Origin: Skermania piniformis
Lineage (GTDB): Bacteria; Actinomycetota; Actinomycetes; Mycobacteriales; Mycobacteriaceae
Length of the DNA: 64,000 nucleotides
Assembly: GCF_019285775.1 (NCBI RefSeq)
Contig: NZ_CP079105.1
Coordinates: 1,488,001 to 1,552,000, forward strand
Reading direction: 5' to 3'
In this document: positions 27,306 through 38,152 of the stretch, piece after piece
How the letters are laid out: the number at the start of each line of letters is the position of its first letter
Position numbering within the stretch: position 1 is the stretch's first letter
Program-made: the position numbers and the translations under genes
Notes under the pieces: model-generated
Database searches by the model: none
What the model saw: the letters and a program-made list of their open reading frames with translations, nothing else
What the model was told of the DNA's origin: nothing

Positions 27306-27443
27306 CAGGCGTCGGCTCGACCGGCGGCCGCTAGTGTTCTCGTCGGTCGGTAATGTCTACGGTCGGTAACGGCTGCCGTCGTCGATGTCGTCGACAGATT
27401 GTCGACCCCAGGAAATGTGGGCCTGTTCGAGAGGAGCTGGTCG

Positions 27444-28970
27444 ATGTCCGTGCTCCGCCCCACCACGCCGCCGATCACCCAGCTGGACAAGTTGGCCGAG
27501 CTGGCCGGCGGTCGGTTGCTGGCGCCGTCGAACGTCACGGTGACCGGAATCGAGCACCGCTCGACCGCGGTGCAACCGGGAGATCTGTTCGCCGCCTTGC
27601 CGGGCGACCGAACCCACGGCGTGCGGTTCGTCGCGGACGCGATCGAGCGGGGTGCGGTCGCGGTGCTGACCGACCCCGACGGGGCTCGGCAGGCCGGCGA
27701 GCTGAGCGTGCCGGTGCTGGTCCACGAGCGGCCCCGCGACGTGCTCGGCGAGGTGTCCGCGTCGATCTACGGAGATCCCTCGCAGCGGCTCGAAGTGATC
27801 GGCATCACCGGCACCTCCGGCAAAACCACCACGGCATATCTGGTCGAGGCCGGGTTGCTGGCGGCCGGCCGGACGGTCGGGCTGGTCGGTACGATCGAAA
27901 CGAAGTTGCGCGGCGACCGGGTGCCCAGCGCGCTGACCACCCCGGAGGCGCCGCAGCTACACGCGCTGTTCGCCGCGATGCTGGAGCAGGGCGTGGACAC
28001 GGTGGTGATGGAAGTGTCCAGTCACGCGCTGGCGCTCGGCCGGGTCGCCGGCGTGAGCTTCGCGGTCGGGGCATTCACCAATCTGTCCCAGGACCACCTG
28101 GACTTCCACGCCGATTTCGAGGACTACTTCGCCGCGAAGGCCCGTTTGTTCGACCCCGCGTCGCCGGTCCGGGCGGCCCGCTCGATCGTCGTGATCGACG
28201 ACGCCTGGGGTATACGCATGGCCGAGCTGGCCGGTAGCACCGTGCAGACGGTGTCGGCGACCGGCCGCGCGGCGGACTGGACGGCCACCGACGTGTTCAC
28301 CGAGCGCAGCGGCTCGCAATCGTTCGAGGTGGTCGGCCCGGCGTCCGCGGCGCACGCCGGGGTGCGGTTACCCGGGCGCTACAACGTGACCAATGCGCTT
28401 CTGGCGCTGGCGATCTGCGCAGCTGTCGGGGTGCCGCCGACGGTTGCGGCGCGCGGCATCGAGAACGTGGATGTGCCGGGCCGGGTGCAGAAGATCGACC
28501 GCGGGCAGGACTTCCTCGCCGTGGTGGATTACGCGCACAAGCCCGATGCGCTGGAGAAGGTGCTCGGTACGCTGCGCCAATATGTCGATGGCCGGATTGC
28601 GGTTGTCGTCGGCGCCGGCGGTGACCGGGATTCGGCGAAGCGACCGATGATGGGTGCGGTGGCGGCGCGGCTGGCCGATTGGCTGGTGATCACCGACGAC
28701 AACCCGCGCACCGAGGATCCGGCGCTGATCCGGAGCGCGGTGCGGGGTGGCGCCGACGCCGAGCACGGTCGTGCCGAGGTGAGCGAGATCGGCGATCGCG
28801 CGGTGGCGATCGCCGAGGCGGTGGCGTGGGCACGTGCCGGAGACGTCGTGTTGGTCGCCGGCAAGGGGCACGAGACAGGTCAGGAGATCGCCGGGGTGAA
28901 GTATCCGTTCGACGACCGCGAGGTGCTCGCGGCCGCACTCGACCGCCGGCTGGCGCAATGGTCCCGCTGA
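27444..28970 (+). CDS. murE: UDP-MurNAc-L-Ala-D-Glu:meso-diaminopimelate ligase MurE
   Basis: Cytoplasmic Mur ligase adding the third stem-peptide residue. The 508-residue protein has the ATP P-loop GTSGKTTT at about residue 126, the Mur central and C-terminal domains, and DNPRTEDP, the DNPR motif that marks meso-DAP specificity. The ATG 27444 is preferred over one at 27399 because GAGGAG lies 7-12 nt upstream. It overlaps murF by 13 bp. Confidence 0.95.
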   Translation: MSVLRPTTPPITQLDKLAELAGGRLLAPSNVTVTGIEHRSTAVQPGDLFAALPGDRTHGVRFVADAIERGAVAVLTDPDGARQAGELSVPVLVHERPRDVLGEVSASIYGDPSQRLEVIGITGTSGKTTTAYLVEAGLLAAGRTVGLVGTIETKLRGDRVPSALTTPEAPQLHALFAAMLEQGVDTVVMEVSSHALALGRVAGVSFAVGAFTNLSQDHLDFHADFEDYFAAKARLFDPASPVRAARSIVVIDDAWGIRMAELAGSTVQTVSATGRAADWTATDVFTERSGSQSFEVVGPASAAHAGVRLPGRYNVTNALLALAICAAVGVPPTVAARGIENVDVPGRVQKIDRGQDFLAVVDYAHKPDALEKVLGTLRQYVDGRIAVVVGAGGDRDSAKRPMMGAVAARLADWLVITDDNPRTEDPALIRSAVRGGADAEHGRAEVSEIGDRAVAIAEAVAWARAGDVVLVAGKGHETGQEIAGVKYPFDDREVLAAALDRRLAQWSR

Positions 28971-30484
28971 CCCTGGCGGCGATCGCGGACGCGGTCGGCG
29001 GGGTGCTGCACGACGTACCGGATCCGGACGTCGCAGTGACCGGGACGGTCGAGTTCGACTCCCGCGAACTCGGGCCGGGCGGCCTGTTCCTGGCGTTGCC
29101 CGGCGCGCGGACCGATGGGCACGACCATGCCGCGGCCGCGGTCGCCGCCGGTGCGGTGGCGGTGCTCGCCGCCCGTCCGGTCGGCGTGCCGGCCGTTGTG
29201 GTGACCCCGACCGAGGCCGACCGGGCGCAGGCCGCACAGAGCCACGCGATGGCGTTGGAACACGACGTCACCGGTTCCGGTGTCGCGGTGCTCGGCGCCC
29301 TGGCGAGGTTGGCCCGGCTCTCGGTGGATCGCCTGGCCGCCGCCGGGTCGGCCGACGGCAGCCGGGCCGGCCTCACGGTGATCGGCGTGACCGGCTCGTC
29401 CGGCAAGACCTCGACCAAAGATCTGCTCGCCGCGGTGCTGGCGCCGCTCGGACCGACCGTGGCGCCGCCCGGCTCGTTCAACAACGAGCTGGGACATCCC
29501 TGGACGGTGCTCCGCGCGGGCGTCGATACTCGATTTCTGGTGCTGGAGCTGTCGGCTCGCGGGCCGGGTCACATCGCGGCGCTGGCGGCGATCGCGCCGC
29601 CGCGAATCGGCGTGGTGCTCAATGTGGGCACGGCCCATCTGGGCGAGTTCGGTTCGCGCGAGACGATCGCGCAGACCAAGGGGGAACTGGTCGCGGCGTT
29701 ACCGCCGGACGGGCTCGCGGTGCTCAACGCCGACGATCCGCTGGTCCTCGGTATGGCGGCGCGGACGCGTGCCCGGATCTGTCTGGTCGGCACCGCCGAG
29801 AAGGCCGACATCCGGGCCGTCGACGTCCGCACCGACGAGCTGGCCCGACCGCGGTTCACTCTGGTCTGTCCGGCCGGTCGGGCGGACGTCGCGCTGGCCG
29901 TGCACGGCGAGCATCAGGTGGGCAACGCCCTGGCCGCGGCCGCGGTGGCGCTGGAGTGTGGCGCCTCGCTGGAGCAGGTGGTCACCGCGCTGGGCGGGGC
30001 GAGCCCGGCGTCGCGGCGACGGATGGACGTCCGCACCCGGGGCGACGGGGTGACCGTGATCAACGATTCCTACAACGCCAATCCGGATTCGGTGCGAGCA
30101 GCGTTGAAGGCACTGGTCACGATGGCGCGGTCGACCGCGCCTGCCCGCCGCACCTGGGCCGTGCTCGGCGAGATGGGTGAGCTGGGCGCCGACTCGGTGG
30201 TCGAGCACGACGGGGTCGGCCGGCAGGTGGTTCGGCTCGCTGTCGACCGGTTGATCGTCGTCGGCGACTCTCGGCCCGCCCACGCGATGCATCACTCGGC
30301 GGTGCTGGAGGGTTCCTGGGGTGGCGAATCGGTGCTGGTGCCGGATCCGGATGCCGCGCTCGCCCTGTTGCACGCCGAATTGGCGCCCGGGGATCTGGTG
30401 CTGGTGAAGGCGTCTCAGGCCGAAGGGCTGTGGTCGGTCGCGGAGACGTTGACGGCCGAGACGCTGACCGGGGGCGTTCGCTAG
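28958..30484 (+). CDS. murF: UDP-MurNAc-tripeptide:D-Ala-D-Ala ligase MurF
   Basis: Cytoplasmic ligase that completes the UDP-MurNAc-pentapeptide. It has 508 residues with the N-terminal UDP-binding domain ([20 protein letters not shown]), P-loop [10 protein letters not shown], and C-terminal [17 protein letters not shown] and [10 protein letters not shown] motifs of MurF. The ATG lies inside the end of murE (13-bp overlap); the TAG is followed at once by the mraY ATG, so translation is probably coupled. Confidence 0.95.
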   Translation: MVPLTLAAIADAVGGVLHDVPDPDVAVTGTVEFDSRELGPGGLFLALPGARTDGHDHAAAAVAAGAVAVLAARPVGVPAVVVTPTEADRAQAAQSHAMALEHDVTGSGVAVLGALARLARLSVDRLAAAGSADGSRAGLTVIGVTGSSGKTSTKDLLAAVLAPLGPTVAPPGSFNNELGHPWTVLRAGVDTRFLVLELSARGPGHIAALAAIAPPRIGVVLNVGTAHLGEFGSRETIAQTKGELVAALPPDGLAVLNADDPLVLGMAARTRARICLVGTAEKADIRAVDVRTDELARPRFTLVCPAGRADVALAVHGEHQVGNALAAAAVALECGASLEQVVTALGGASPASRRRMDVRTRGDGVTVINDSYNANPDSVRAALKALVTMARSTAPARRTWAVLGEMGELGADSVVEHDGVGRQVVRLAVDRLIVVGDSRPAHAMHHSAVLEGSWGGESVLVPDPDAALALLHAELAPGDLVLVKASQAEGLWSVAETLTAETLTGGVR

Positions 30485-31564
30485 ATGATCCAGATTCTGT
30501 TCGCGGCGGCGATCGCGCTTGCGGTGTCGATCCTGCTCACCCCAGCGCTGATCAAGGCATTCTCCCGACAAGGCTTCGGCCAGGAGATCCGGCTGGAGGG
30601 GCCGGCGTCGCATCAATCCAAACGGGGCACGCCCACGATGGGCGGGGTGGCGATCCTGGCCGGCCTGTGGGCCGGGTACTGGGGCGCGCACCTGATCGGC
30701 GCCGCCAACGGTTGGGCCGGTCCGTCCGCGTCGGGCATCCTGGTGCTCGGTTTGACGACGGTGCTCGGTGGGGTCGGTTTCCTCGACGACTTCATCAAGA
30801 TCCGCAAGCAGCGCAACCTCGGCCTGAACAAGACCGCCAAACTGATCGGTCAATTGGCCGCGGCGGTGATCTTCGCCATCCTGGCATTGCAGTTCCCCGG
30901 GGCAAGCGGGCTCACTCCGGGCAGCACACACCTGTCCTATGTGCGAGACATCACCACGGTGTCGATCGGCGCACTGCTGTTCGTGGTCTGGTGTTACATG
31001 ATCATCAGCGCCTGGTCGAACGCGGTGAACCTCACCGATGGGCTGGACGGGCTCGCCGCCGGCTCGATGGGCTTCGTGCTCGGCGCCTATGTGTTGATCA
31101 CCTTCTGGCAGTACCGGTACGCGTGTGAAACCCATCCGGGGAAGGGCTGCTACGACGTCCGCGATCCGCTCGACCTGGCACTGCTGTGCAGTGCCGGCGC
31201 CGCGGCGTGCATCGGGTTCTTGTGGTGGAACGCCGCGCCGGCGCAGATCTTCATGGGTGACACCGGCTCGCTGGCCCTCGGCGGCATGCTGGCGGGACTG
31301 TCGATCACCACCCGGACCGAGCTGCTGATGATCGTGATCGGCGCGTTGTTCGTCGCGGAGGCGATCAGCGTGGTGATCCAGGTCGCGGTGTTCCGCTCGA
31401 TCCGAAGACGGGTTTTCCGGATGGCCCCGTTCCATCACCACTTCGAATTGGGCGGCTGGGCCGAGACAACGGTGATCATCCGGTTCTGGTTGCTCGCGGC
31501 GATCGCCTCGGTGATCGGTATGGCGCTGTTCTACGGTGAATATCTGACGGCGACCGGTACCTGA
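30485..31564 (+). CDS. mraY: phospho-MurNAc-pentapeptide-transferase MraY (MurX)
   Basis: Ten-helix membrane enzyme that makes lipid I from UDP-MurNAc-pentapeptide and decaprenyl phosphate. Of its 359 residues the signature segments are clear: [35 protein letters not shown] with catalytic aspartates, and the C-terminal [13 protein letters not shown]. It abuts murF without a gap, and its stop overlaps the murD start by one base (TGATG). Confidence 0.96.
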   Translation: MIQILFAAAIALAVSILLTPALIKAFSRQGFGQEIRLEGPASHQSKRGTPTMGGVAILAGLWAGYWGAHLIGAANGWAGPSASGILVLGLTTVLGGVGFLDDFIKIRKQRNLGLNKTAKLIGQLAAAVIFAILALQFPGASGLTPGSTHLSYVRDITTVSIGALLFVVWCYMIISAWSNAVNLTDGLDGLAAGSMGFVLGAYVLITFWQYRYACETHPGKGCYDVRDPLDLALLCSAGAAACIGFLWWNAAPAQIFMGDTGSLALGGMLAGLSITTRTELLMIVIGALFVAEAISVVIQVAVFRSIRRRVFRMAPFHHHFELGGWAETTVIIRFWLLAAIASVIGMALFYGEYLTATGT

Positions 31565-33063
31565 TGCGGACGGATGTGGCAGCCCGCACCCCGGACCTGG
31601 CCGCGTTGGCCGGGGCGCCGGTACTGGTCGCGGGCTGGGGGATCTCCGGTCGCGCCCTGATCGAGCCGCTGCGTGAACTCGGCGCCCGGATTTCGGTCAC
31701 CGATGCACGTCCGGGCTCGTTGGCCGAGGCGGCAGCGGCCGGCCTGGGCACGATCGACGACGCCGCGTTCGCCGGCCCGGCCGGGCGGGATTTCGCGCTG
31801 GTGATCGTCAGTCCCGGGGTGGCACCGGCGGCGCCGCTGGCGCTCGCGGCCGCGGCGCACGGGGTCCCGGTGATCGGCGACGTCGAGTTCGCCTGGCTGT
31901 TGGACCGATCCCGGCGCTACGGATCGCCCCGGCAATGGCTGGTCGTCACCGGGACCAACGGCAAGACCACCACCACGGCGATGCTGGCGTCGGTCCTGGC
32001 CGCGGCCGGACGGAACGCGATCGCCTGCGGGAACATCGGGCTGCCGGTGGTCGAGGCGATCCGGGCCGGTCGGGCGGACGTGCTGGCCGTCGAGTTGTCC
32101 TCGTTCCAGCTGTACTGGGCGCCATCGGTGCGCCCGGCCGCCGGCGTGGTGCTCAACATCGCCGAAGACCATCTGGACTGGCACGGCGGGATGGCCGGTT
32201 ACGTCGCTGCGAAGGCGCGCGCGCTTACCGGCCGGGTCGCCGTGGTCGGCCTCGACGATCCGATCGCGGCGGCTTTGGCCGACTCCGCCCCCGCCGAGCG
32301 GATCGTCGGTTTCCGGCTCGGTGAGCCGGCCCCGGGCGAGCTCGGGGTGCTGGGCGGGCAGTTGACCGATCGGGCGTTCGCGTCCGCGGCCGATCTGGGC
32401 CCGGTATCGGCGATCAGTCCGCCCGGCCCGGCCGGGGTGCTGAACGCATTGGCGGCGGCGGCGCTCGCCCGGGCCATCGGGGTACCGGCGCCGGCGGTGG
32501 CCGTGGGCTTGGCCACGCACCGGGTGGGACCGCATCGGGCCGCGTTCGTCCGGGAACTGGGTGGCGTCGAGTTCGTCGACGACTCCAAGGCCACCAATCC
32601 GCATGCAGCGCGGTCGTCGTTGCTATCGCATCGGCGGGTGATATGGCTGGCCGGTGGCCTGCTCAAGGGTGCGGCGGTGGACGAGTTGGTCGTCGAGGTC
32701 GCCGATCGGCTGGTGGCGGTGATCCTGCTCGGCGCCGATGCGCAGCGGATCGCGGATGCGGTAACCCGACACGCCCCGGATGTACCGGTGGTTGTGCTGC
32801 GCGCGGGTGACGATACTTCTGTGACTGCAGTATCTGGTGAGATCGGTGGGACGGGCGACTCAGCGGGGGGAGTCGAGTCCGCTGACGCGGTGATGGGCCG
32901 CGCGGTGCGGACGGCCGCCGCGTTCGCTCGGCCGGGAGATGTCGTGCTGCTCGCGCCGGCCGCTGCGTCGCTGGACATGTTCGTCTCGTACGGCCATCGC
33001 GGGGACAGTTTTGCTGCTGCGGCGCGTCGGTTGACCCCGGCCGACGTGGGTTCCGGGCGATGA
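31564..33063 (+). CDS. murD: UDP-MurNAc-L-alanine:D-glutamate ligase MurD
   Basis: Mur ligase adding D-Glu. It has 499 residues, with P-loop [11 protein letters not shown], the [13 protein letters not shown] motif of the central domain, and the C-terminal [13 protein letters not shown], typical of MurD. A low-complexity insert (about residues 420-445) near the C-terminus makes it somewhat longer than E. coli MurD (about 440). It overlaps mraY by 1 nt and ftsW by 4 (ATGA). Confidence 0.95.
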   Translation: MRTDVAARTPDLAALAGAPVLVAGWGISGRALIEPLRELGARISVTDARPGSLAEAAAAGLGTIDDAAFAGPAGRDFALVIVSPGVAPAAPLALAAAAHGVPVIGDVEFAWLLDRSRRYGSPRQWLVVTGTNGKTTTTAMLASVLAAAGRNAIACGNIGLPVVEAIRAGRADVLAVELSSFQLYWAPSVRPAAGVVLNIAEDHLDWHGGMAGYVAAKARALTGRVAVVGLDDPIAAALADSAPAERIVGFRLGEPAPGELGVLGGQLTDRAFASAADLGPVSAISPPGPAGVLNALAAAALARAIGVPAPAVAVGLATHRVGPHRAAFVRELGGVEFVDDSKATNPHAARSSLLSHRRVIWLAGGLLKGAAVDELVVEVADRLVAVILLGADAQRIADAVTRHAPDVPVVVLRAGDDTSVTAVSGEIGGTGDSAGGVESADAVMGRAVRTAAAFARPGDVVLLAPAAASLDMFVSYGHRGDSFAAAARRLTPADVGSGR

Positions 33064-34508
33064 CGACCGTCCGGTCCCGGCCCGAGCGCCGGACCCGGAC
33101 GCAGGCACAGACCCGGTCGGCCGGCCCGAGCCGGCTCGCCGCGGTCGGTCCGGTCTTCGCCCGGCTCGGTGGTTGGCTTGCTCGTCCACTGGCATCGTTC
33201 CACCTGGTGGTCACCATCGCGGTACTGCTCACCGTGCTCGGCCTGGTCATGGTGCTCTCCGCGTCCAGCGTCGAGTCCTATGCCGATGGTGGGTCGGCCT
33301 ATTCGATGTTCACCCAACAGGCGATGTACGCCGCGCTCGGTACCGCGTTGTTCTATCTGGCGCTGCGGTTGCCGGTCCGGTTGTTGCGGGCGGCGGCGTT
33401 CCCGTTGTTCGCCGGATCGGTGACGTTGCTGGTGCTGGTGCTCATTCCCGGGATCGGGGTGGAGGCGCAAGGCGCCCGGCGCTGGTTCATGCTCGGTCCG
33501 GTGTCGATCCAACCGTCCGAGATCGTCAAGGTTGCCCTGGCGTTGTGGGGGGCACACCTGCTCGCGGTCCGGCGAGTGGACCGAGCCGGTTGGCGTCAGC
33601 TGGTGGTGCCACTGGTCCCGGCAGCGGTGTTCGTGTGCGTTCTCGTGGTGTTGCAGCCGAACCTGTCCACCGCGATCGCGATCGGGATCATCCTGGCTGC
33701 GCTGATGTGGTTCGGTGGTCTGCCGGCCCGGATGTTCCTGTCGGTGGTTGCCGCCGGCGCGACCGGTGCGGTGTTGCTCGCGTTGAGCGCCGGCTACCGC
33801 TCGGACCGGATGAAGGCCTTCTTCAACCCCGGCCACGATCCGCAGGGGATCGGCTACCAAGCGCGACAGGCGCAGTTCTCACTCGCCGACGGGCACTGGT
33901 TCGGGGTGGGGTTGGGGCAGAGCCGGGCGAAATGGAGTTACCTGCCGAACTCGCACAACGACTTCATCTTCGCCATCATCGGCGAGGAACTGGGTTTCCT
34001 CGGCGGGCTGGCATTGATCGCGCTCTTCGCCTTGTTCGCCTACATCGGACTGCGGATCGCGGCGCGCAACGTGGACCCGTTCCTGCAACTGCTGGCCGCC
34101 ACCGGCACGGTGTGGATCACCGCCCAGGCGTTCATCAACATCGGCTATGTGGTGGGCTTGTTGCCGGTGACCGGTCAGCAATTACCGTTGGTCTCCTACG
34201 GCGGGTCGTCGTTGGCGATCACGTTGTTCATGTTCGGCTTGATTGCCAGCGCGGCCCGACACGAACCGGAGTCGATCGCCGCGTTGGCAGCCGGCCAGGA
34301 CGGCCGGTTCAGCAAGTTACTGCGGCTACCCAAGCCGCAGCCATACACCTCACCCCGGCGTCCTTCGGCCACTCGGCGCCCGGCGGTTCGGCGGTCGCCC
34401 GCTCCGGCGGGTGGACTGCGTTCCGCCGCGCCGCGGGCCGGGAACGGGCGGTCACGGGGTCCGGCGGCCCGGCCCGCCGGTTATCGGGAGCGAGGATCGG
34501 TGCGTTGA
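33060..34508 (+). CDS. ftsW: septal peptidoglycan glycosyltransferase FtsW
   Basis: SEDS-family membrane polymerase working with PbpB at the septum. It has 482 residues with about ten transmembrane helices. SEDS motifs include [38 protein letters not shown] and the late [10 protein letters not shown]. The cytoplasmic C-terminal tail of about 70 residues is Arg/Pro-rich, as in mycobacterial FtsW, where such tails contact FtsZ. The 4-bp overlap with murG uses a TTG start. Confidence 0.95.
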   Translation: MTTVRSRPERRTRTQAQTRSAGPSRLAAVGPVFARLGGWLARPLASFHLVVTIAVLLTVLGLVMVLSASSVESYADGGSAYSMFTQQAMYAALGTALFYLALRLPVRLLRAAAFPLFAGSVTLLVLVLIPGIGVEAQGARRWFMLGPVSIQPSEIVKVALALWGAHLLAVRRVDRAGWRQLVVPLVPAAVFVCVLVVLQPNLSTAIAIGIILAALMWFGGLPARMFLSVVAAGATGAVLLALSAGYRSDRMKAFFNPGHDPQGIGYQARQAQFSLADGHWFGVGLGQSRAKWSYLPNSHNDFIFAIIGEELGFLGGLALIALFALFAYIGLRIAARNVDPFLQLLAATGTVWITAQAFINIGYVVGLLPVTGQQLPLVSYGGSSLAITLFMFGLIASAARHEPESIAALAAGQDGRFSKLLRLPKPQPYTSPRRPSATRRPAVRRSPAPAGGLRSAAPRAGNGRSRGPAARPAGYRERGSVR

Positions 34509-35617
34509 GCAGCGGATTGTCGGTTGTCGTCGCAGGCGGCGGAACCGCCGGACATATCGAGCCGGCGCTGGCCGTGGCGGACGCGATCCGCCGCCTGGTA
34601 CCGGGTGCGCGGGTCACCGCGCTCGGCACGGCGCGTGGTTTGGAGACCCGGCTGGTGCCGGAGCGGGGTTACCCGTTGGAGTTGATCCCGCCGGTGCCGT
34701 TGCCGCGCAAGCCGACCCTGGATCTGCTGCGGCTGCCCGGCCGGGTAGCCACGGCGGTTCGGCGGACTCGGGCGGTGCTGCGTGAGGTCGAGGCGGATGT
34801 GGTGGTCGGATTCGGCGGTTACGTCGCCTTGCCGGCCTATCTGGCAGCCGGTCGCGGCGCGGACCGGGTGCCGATCGTGGTGCACGAGGCGAATGCGAAG
34901 GCCGGTCTGGCGAACCGGGTCGGGGCTCGGTTCGCTACCCGGGTGCTGGCCGCCGTGCCGGGGGCCGGCGTCCGGGCCCGCGGCAGAACCGACGCCGAGC
35001 AGATCGGCATCCCGGTGCGCTCGACGATCGCCGAGCTCGATCGAGAGGCCTTCCGGGCCGGCGCGCGGGCCGGTTTCGGGCTGCCCGACGACGGTCCGGT
35101 ACTGCTCGTCTTCGGTGGTTCGCAGGGGGCCGCCAAGCTGAATTCGGCGGTCTCCGGAGCGGCCGAGAAGCTTGCCGCCGCAGGCATTTCGGTGCTCCAC
35201 GCACACGGCGCCAAGAACACCGTCGAGCTGCCCGAACCGACGCCGGGGGCGCCGTACGTCGCGGTCGATTATCTGTCCCGAATGGACCTGGCGTACGCGG
35301 CCGCGGACGCAGTGATCTGCCGGGCCGGCGCGATGACCGTGGCGGAGGTGTCGGCGGTCGGGCTGCCCGCCTGGTACGTCCCGTTGCCGCACGGTAACGG
35401 CGAGCAGGAGCTGAACGCTGCGCCGGTGGCGTCCGCAGGGGGTGGAACAATCGTCCGCGACGCCGAGCTGACGCCCGACTATGTCGTCGACCGGATCATC
35501 CCGGTGCTGCGCGATCCGGCGCAGTTGCAGGCGATGGGCCGGGCCGCGGCCGGCGCGGGACATCGTGACGCGGCAGACGACGTTGCGCGAATCGTGTTGG
35601 AGGTGGCGGCGCAGTGA
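34505..35617 (+). CDS. murG: UDP-GlcNAc:lipid I N-acetylglucosaminyltransferase MurG
   Basis: GT-B enzyme that makes lipid II on the inner membrane face. It has 370 residues, with [13 protein letters not shown] at the N-terminus, [28 protein letters not shown], and [11 protein letters not shown] opening the C-terminal domain. No ATG is suitably placed; TTG at 34505 is chosen because it overlaps the ftsW stop as TTGA, like the other junctions here, and a GGAG-like sequence lies upstream. The last codons form the start of the 77-bp duplication that separates it from murC. Confidence 0.94.
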   Translation: MSSGLSVVVAGGGTAGHIEPALAVADAIRRLVPGARVTALGTARGLETRLVPERGYPLELIPPVPLPRKPTLDLLRLPGRVATAVRRTRAVLREVEADVVVGFGGYVALPAYLAAGRGADRVPIVVHEANAKAGLANRVGARFATRVLAAVPGAGVRARGRTDAEQIGIPVRSTIAELDREAFRAGARAGFGLPDDGPVLLVFGGSQGAAKLNSAVSGAAEKLAAAGISVLHAHGAKNTVELPEPTPGAPYVAVDYLSRMDLAYAAADAVICRAGAMTVAEVSAVGLPAWYVPLPHGNGEQELNAAPVASAGGGTIVRDAELTPDYVVDRIIPVLRDPAQLQAMGRAAAGAGHRDAADDVARIVLEVAAQ

Positions 35618-35770
35618 GGATCGCAGCGAGGAACGAGCGAGGACCGGAGCGGAGCCGGAACCGACCATCGAGAACAGAGGTGGCGGCGCAGTGAGGATCG
35701 CAGCGAGGAACGAGCGAGGACCGGAGCGGAGCCGGAACCGACCATCGAGAGCAGAGGTGGCGGCGCTGTG
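35601..35770 (+). repeat. 77-bp tandem duplication between murG and murC
   Basis: Unit 1 is 35601-35677, unit 2 is 35678-35754, and a partial third copy (35755-35770) ends at the murC start codon. The two full units differ at a single base (GAGAAC versus GAGAGC). The third copy has GCTGTG where the others have GCAGTG. Each unit carries GAGGTGG followed by GTGA, so the murG end / murC start signals were copied along with the spacer. The body is Arg/Glu-coding, purine-rich and repetitive. Confidence 0.95.
35614..35694 (+). CDS. 26-codon mini-ORF 1 linking murG to murC
   Basis: GTG at 35614 overlaps the murG stop as GTGA and opens a 26-codon frame beginning [18 protein letters not shown], closing at TGA 35692-35694. 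That stop again overlaps a GTG. It is probably not a functional protein, but it could carry ribosomes from murG towards murC by termination-reinitiation. Confidence 0.3.
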   Translation: MRIAARNERGPERSRNRPSRTEVAAQ

Positions 35771-35771
35771 A
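35691..35771 (+). CDS. 26-codon mini-ORF 2 linking murG to murC
   Basis: A near-identical copy of mini-ORF 1, starting at GTG 35691 and ending at TGA 35769-35771, which overlaps the murC GTG (35768) as GTGA. The 77-bp period equals 26 codons minus one base, so each duplication regenerates the 4-bp overlap. Confidence 0.3.
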   Translation: MRIAARNERGPERSRNRPSRAEVAAL

Positions 35772-37249
35772 ACACCCCTGGAGTGATCCAGCTTCCCCAG
35801 GAACTGTCCCGCGTGCACATGGTGGGGATCGGTGGGGCCGGGATGTCGGGGATCGCCCGCATCCTGCTCGCCCGGGGGGGCGCGGTGTCCGGGTCGGACG
35901 CGAAGGAGAGCCGCGCGGTGCTGTCGCTGCGCGCGCGCGGTGCCGACGTCCGGATCGGCCACGACGCGTCCGCGCTGGACCTGCTCCCCGGTGGCCCGAC
36001 CGCGGTGGTCACCACCCATGCGGCGATCCCGAAGGACAATCCGGAGCTGGTCGAGGCGGCGCGCCGGGGGATTCCGGTGGTGCTGCGTCCGGCGGTGCTG
36101 GCCACCTTGATGCGCGGCCAGCGTACGTTGCTGGTGTCCGGTACCCACGGCAAGACCTCGACCACGTCGATGCTGATCGTGGCGTTGCAGCATTGCGGCT
36201 TCGACCCCTCGTTCGCCGTCGGCGGTGAGTTGAACGAGGCCGGGACCAATGCCCATCACGGCAGCGGCGACGTGTTCGTCGCCGAGGCCGACGAAAGCGA
36301 CGGGTCGTTGCTGCAGTACGACCCGAACGTCGTGGTGATCACCAATATCGAGGCCGATCACCTGGATTTCTACGGTAGCGAGGCTGCCTACGTCCAGGTG
36401 TTCGACGATTTCGTAGCCCGGTTGCGTCCGGGCGGGTTGCTGGTGGTCTGCCTGGACGATCCGGGCTCGGCCGCGCTCGCCCGGCGGGTCCTCGATCGGG
36501 GCGGGGATGTCCGGGTGCTGGGTTACGGCACGACGCCGGAGCACGAAAGCTTGCCGGTCGCGGTGTGGCTGCGCAGCTGGGAGCCGCGCGATGTGGGGGG
36601 CGTGGCGCAGTTCCAGTTCACCGGGGAGGCGGCGCCGCGCACCCTGCGGCTCGCCGTGCCGGGCCGCCACATGGCGTTGAACGCGCTCGGCGCGATCCTG
36701 GCCGCGCGCGACGCCGGTGCCGAGATCGCCGATATCCTGGCCGGCCTGTCCGGGTTCGCCGGGGTGCATCGGCGGTTCCAGTTCACCGGCCGCGAACACG
36801 GTGTCCGGGTCTTCGACGACTACGCCCACCACCCGTCCGAGGTGCGGGCAGTGCTCGGCGCGGCGGCCGAACTGGTATCGCAGGAGGCCGGCTCGAACCG
36901 GCCCGGTCGGGTGGTCGTGGTGTTCCAGCCGCATCTCTACAGCCGTACGGCCACCTTCGCCGACGAGTTCGGGGCAGCGTTGAGCCTGGCGGACGAGGTG
37001 GTGGTGCTGGATGTGTACGGCGCGCGCGAGGCGCCCGTTCCCGGCGTCAGCGGTGCGTTGGTGGCCCAAGCGGTGACCGGGTCGGTGCATTATCAACCGG
37101 ACATGTCCCGGGTCGGCCGGCAGGTTGCCGCGATGGCCCGTCCGGGTGACGTGGTGATCACCATGGGCGCGGGCGACGTCACGATGCTGGGTAGCCAGAT
37201 TCTGGATGCGTTGCGCGCGCGACCGCACCACGCGCGGCCACCGGGATGA
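35768..37249 (+). CDS. murC: UDP-MurNAc:L-alanine ligase MurC
   Basis: First Mur ligase. It has 493 residues, with the N-terminal [19 protein letters not shown]-loop [11 protein letters not shown] at about residue 125, EADESDGS and [11 protein letters not shown] in the central domain, and [12 protein letters not shown] in the C-terminal domain. The GTG start at 35768 is preceded by GAGGTGG, itself part of the duplicated unit. It overlaps ftsQ by 4 bp (ATGA). Confidence 0.95.
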   Translation: MNTPGVIQLPQELSRVHMVGIGGAGMSGIARILLARGGAVSGSDAKESRAVLSLRARGADVRIGHDASALDLLPGGPTAVVTTHAAIPKDNPELVEAARRGIPVVLRPAVLATLMRGQRTLLVSGTHGKTSTTSMLIVALQHCGFDPSFAVGGELNEAGTNAHHGSGDVFVAEADESDGSLLQYDPNVVVITNIEADHLDFYGSEAAYVQVFDDFVARLRPGGLLVVCLDDPGSAALARRVLDRGGDVRVLGYGTTPEHESLPVAVWLRSWEPRDVGGVAQFQFTGEAAPRTLRLAVPGRHMALNALGAILAARDAGAEIADILAGLSGFAGVHRRFQFTGREHGVRVFDDYAHHPSEVRAVLGAAAELVSQEAGSNRPGRVVVVFQPHLYSRTATFADEFGAALSLADEVVVLDVYGAREAPVPGVSGALVAQAVTGSVHYQPDMSRVGRQVAAMARPGDVVITMGAGDVTMLGSQILDALRARPHHARPPG

Positions 37250-37947
37250 ACCGGCCCGCCCGGCGGGAACGACGGGGGGAGCGCGCGATCGCGCGGTCGG
37301 TCGGGCGGGTGCTGGCGGTCGTGGCGCTGATCGCCGCGGTGCTGGCGGTGGTCGCCTGGTTCTCGCCCTTGCTGGCGGTTCGTTCCGTGCGGGTCGAGGG
37401 TGCTGCCGCGGTGCCGGCGGAGCAGATCGTTGCGGCGGCGGCCGTCGAGGATGGCCGGCCGCTGCTCCGGGTGGATATCGACGCGGCGGCGCGCCGGGTC
37501 GCTGCGATCCCGAAGGTAGCGCAGGCTCGGGTGCAGCGCTCCTATCCGTCGACGATCCGGATCGTGGTGGTGGAGCGGGTTCCGGTGGCCTACGTCGATT
37601 CACCGCAGGGCCCGCATCTGCTCGACGCGGGTGGGGTCGAGTTCGCGATCGAACCGGCGCCGCCGAACCTGCCACAGCTGACGGTGCCCGATCCGGGTCC
37701 GAACGATCCGAAGACCACGGCGGCACTCGCGGTGCTGGCGGCGGTGCCGCCGGTGTTGCGTGATCAGATCCGTGCGGTCACGGTGCCGTCACTCTCGGCG
37801 ATCACGTTCGCCCTCCGGGACAACCGGGTGCTGGTTTGGGGCGACGATCAGCATTCACCGCGCAAGGTGGAGGTGGCGTTGCCGCTGTTGGCTCAGCCGG
37901 GGCAGACCTACGACGTATCCAGTCCGGATCTGCCGACGGTTCGCTGA
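37246..37947 (+). CDS. ftsQ: cell division protein FtsQ
   Basis: Bitopic divisome scaffold. It has 233 residues: a basic cytoplasmic N-terminus, one transmembrane helix ([18 protein letters not shown], about residues 20-37), a POTRA domain beginning [20 protein letters not shown], and the FtsQ beta domain ([25 protein letters not shown]). It is co-translated with murC through an ATGA overlap. A 205-nt gap with its own promoter separates it from ftsZ. Confidence 0.93.
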   Translation: MNRPARRERRGERAIARSVGRVLAVVALIAAVLAVVAWFSPLLAVRSVRVEGAAAVPAEQIVAAAAVEDGRPLLRVDIDAAARRVAAIPKVAQARVQRSYPSTIRIVVVERVPVAYVDSPQGPHLLDAGGVEFAIEPAPPNLPQLTVPDPGPNDPKTTAALAVLAAVPPVLRDQIRAVTVPSLSAITFALRDNRVLVWGDDQHSPRKVEVALPLLAQPGQTYDVSSPDLPTVR

Positions 37948-38061
37948 GCGCCGGCGCTGTCGGTGGTTCGCCGCGGGCGGGTGCGGGAAAATCGGCGCGT
38001 GGCTCGGCGCGCCTGCACCGGGTTTGCCGGGTAGCCGCTTAGCGTCTTTGCAGTCGGTCAC

Positions 38062-38098
38062 TTGACATAACATTAAACCTGATGTTGAGGTTTAGAGT
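38062..38098 (+). promoter_or_regulatory. ftsZ promoter region with inverted repeat
   Basis: An AT-rich island about 75 nt before ftsZ contains TTGACA (38062-38067), a good -35. TAAACCT (38074-38080) and AGGTTTA (38088-38094) form a perfect 7-bp inverted repeat, followed by TAGAGT (38093-38098). The spacing from TTGACA to TAGAGT (25 nt) is too long for a simple sigma-70 promoter, so two overlapping promoters or an operator are likely. Confidence 0.55.
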
Positions 38099-38152
38099 TG
38101 GTCATCCGCCCGGCCCGCCCCACCCTTTGATCGATGGAAGGCGAAAAGAGCC

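Noticed and set aside
35614-35771. Mini-ORFs as functional small proteins
   Set aside because: Near-identical Arg-rich peptides produced by duplication; any role is more likely in coupling translation.
34481-37726. Very long minus-strand open frame across murG-murC-ftsQ
   Set aside because: Shadow of the mur genes, rich in Arg/His/Pro, with no recognisable protein signature.
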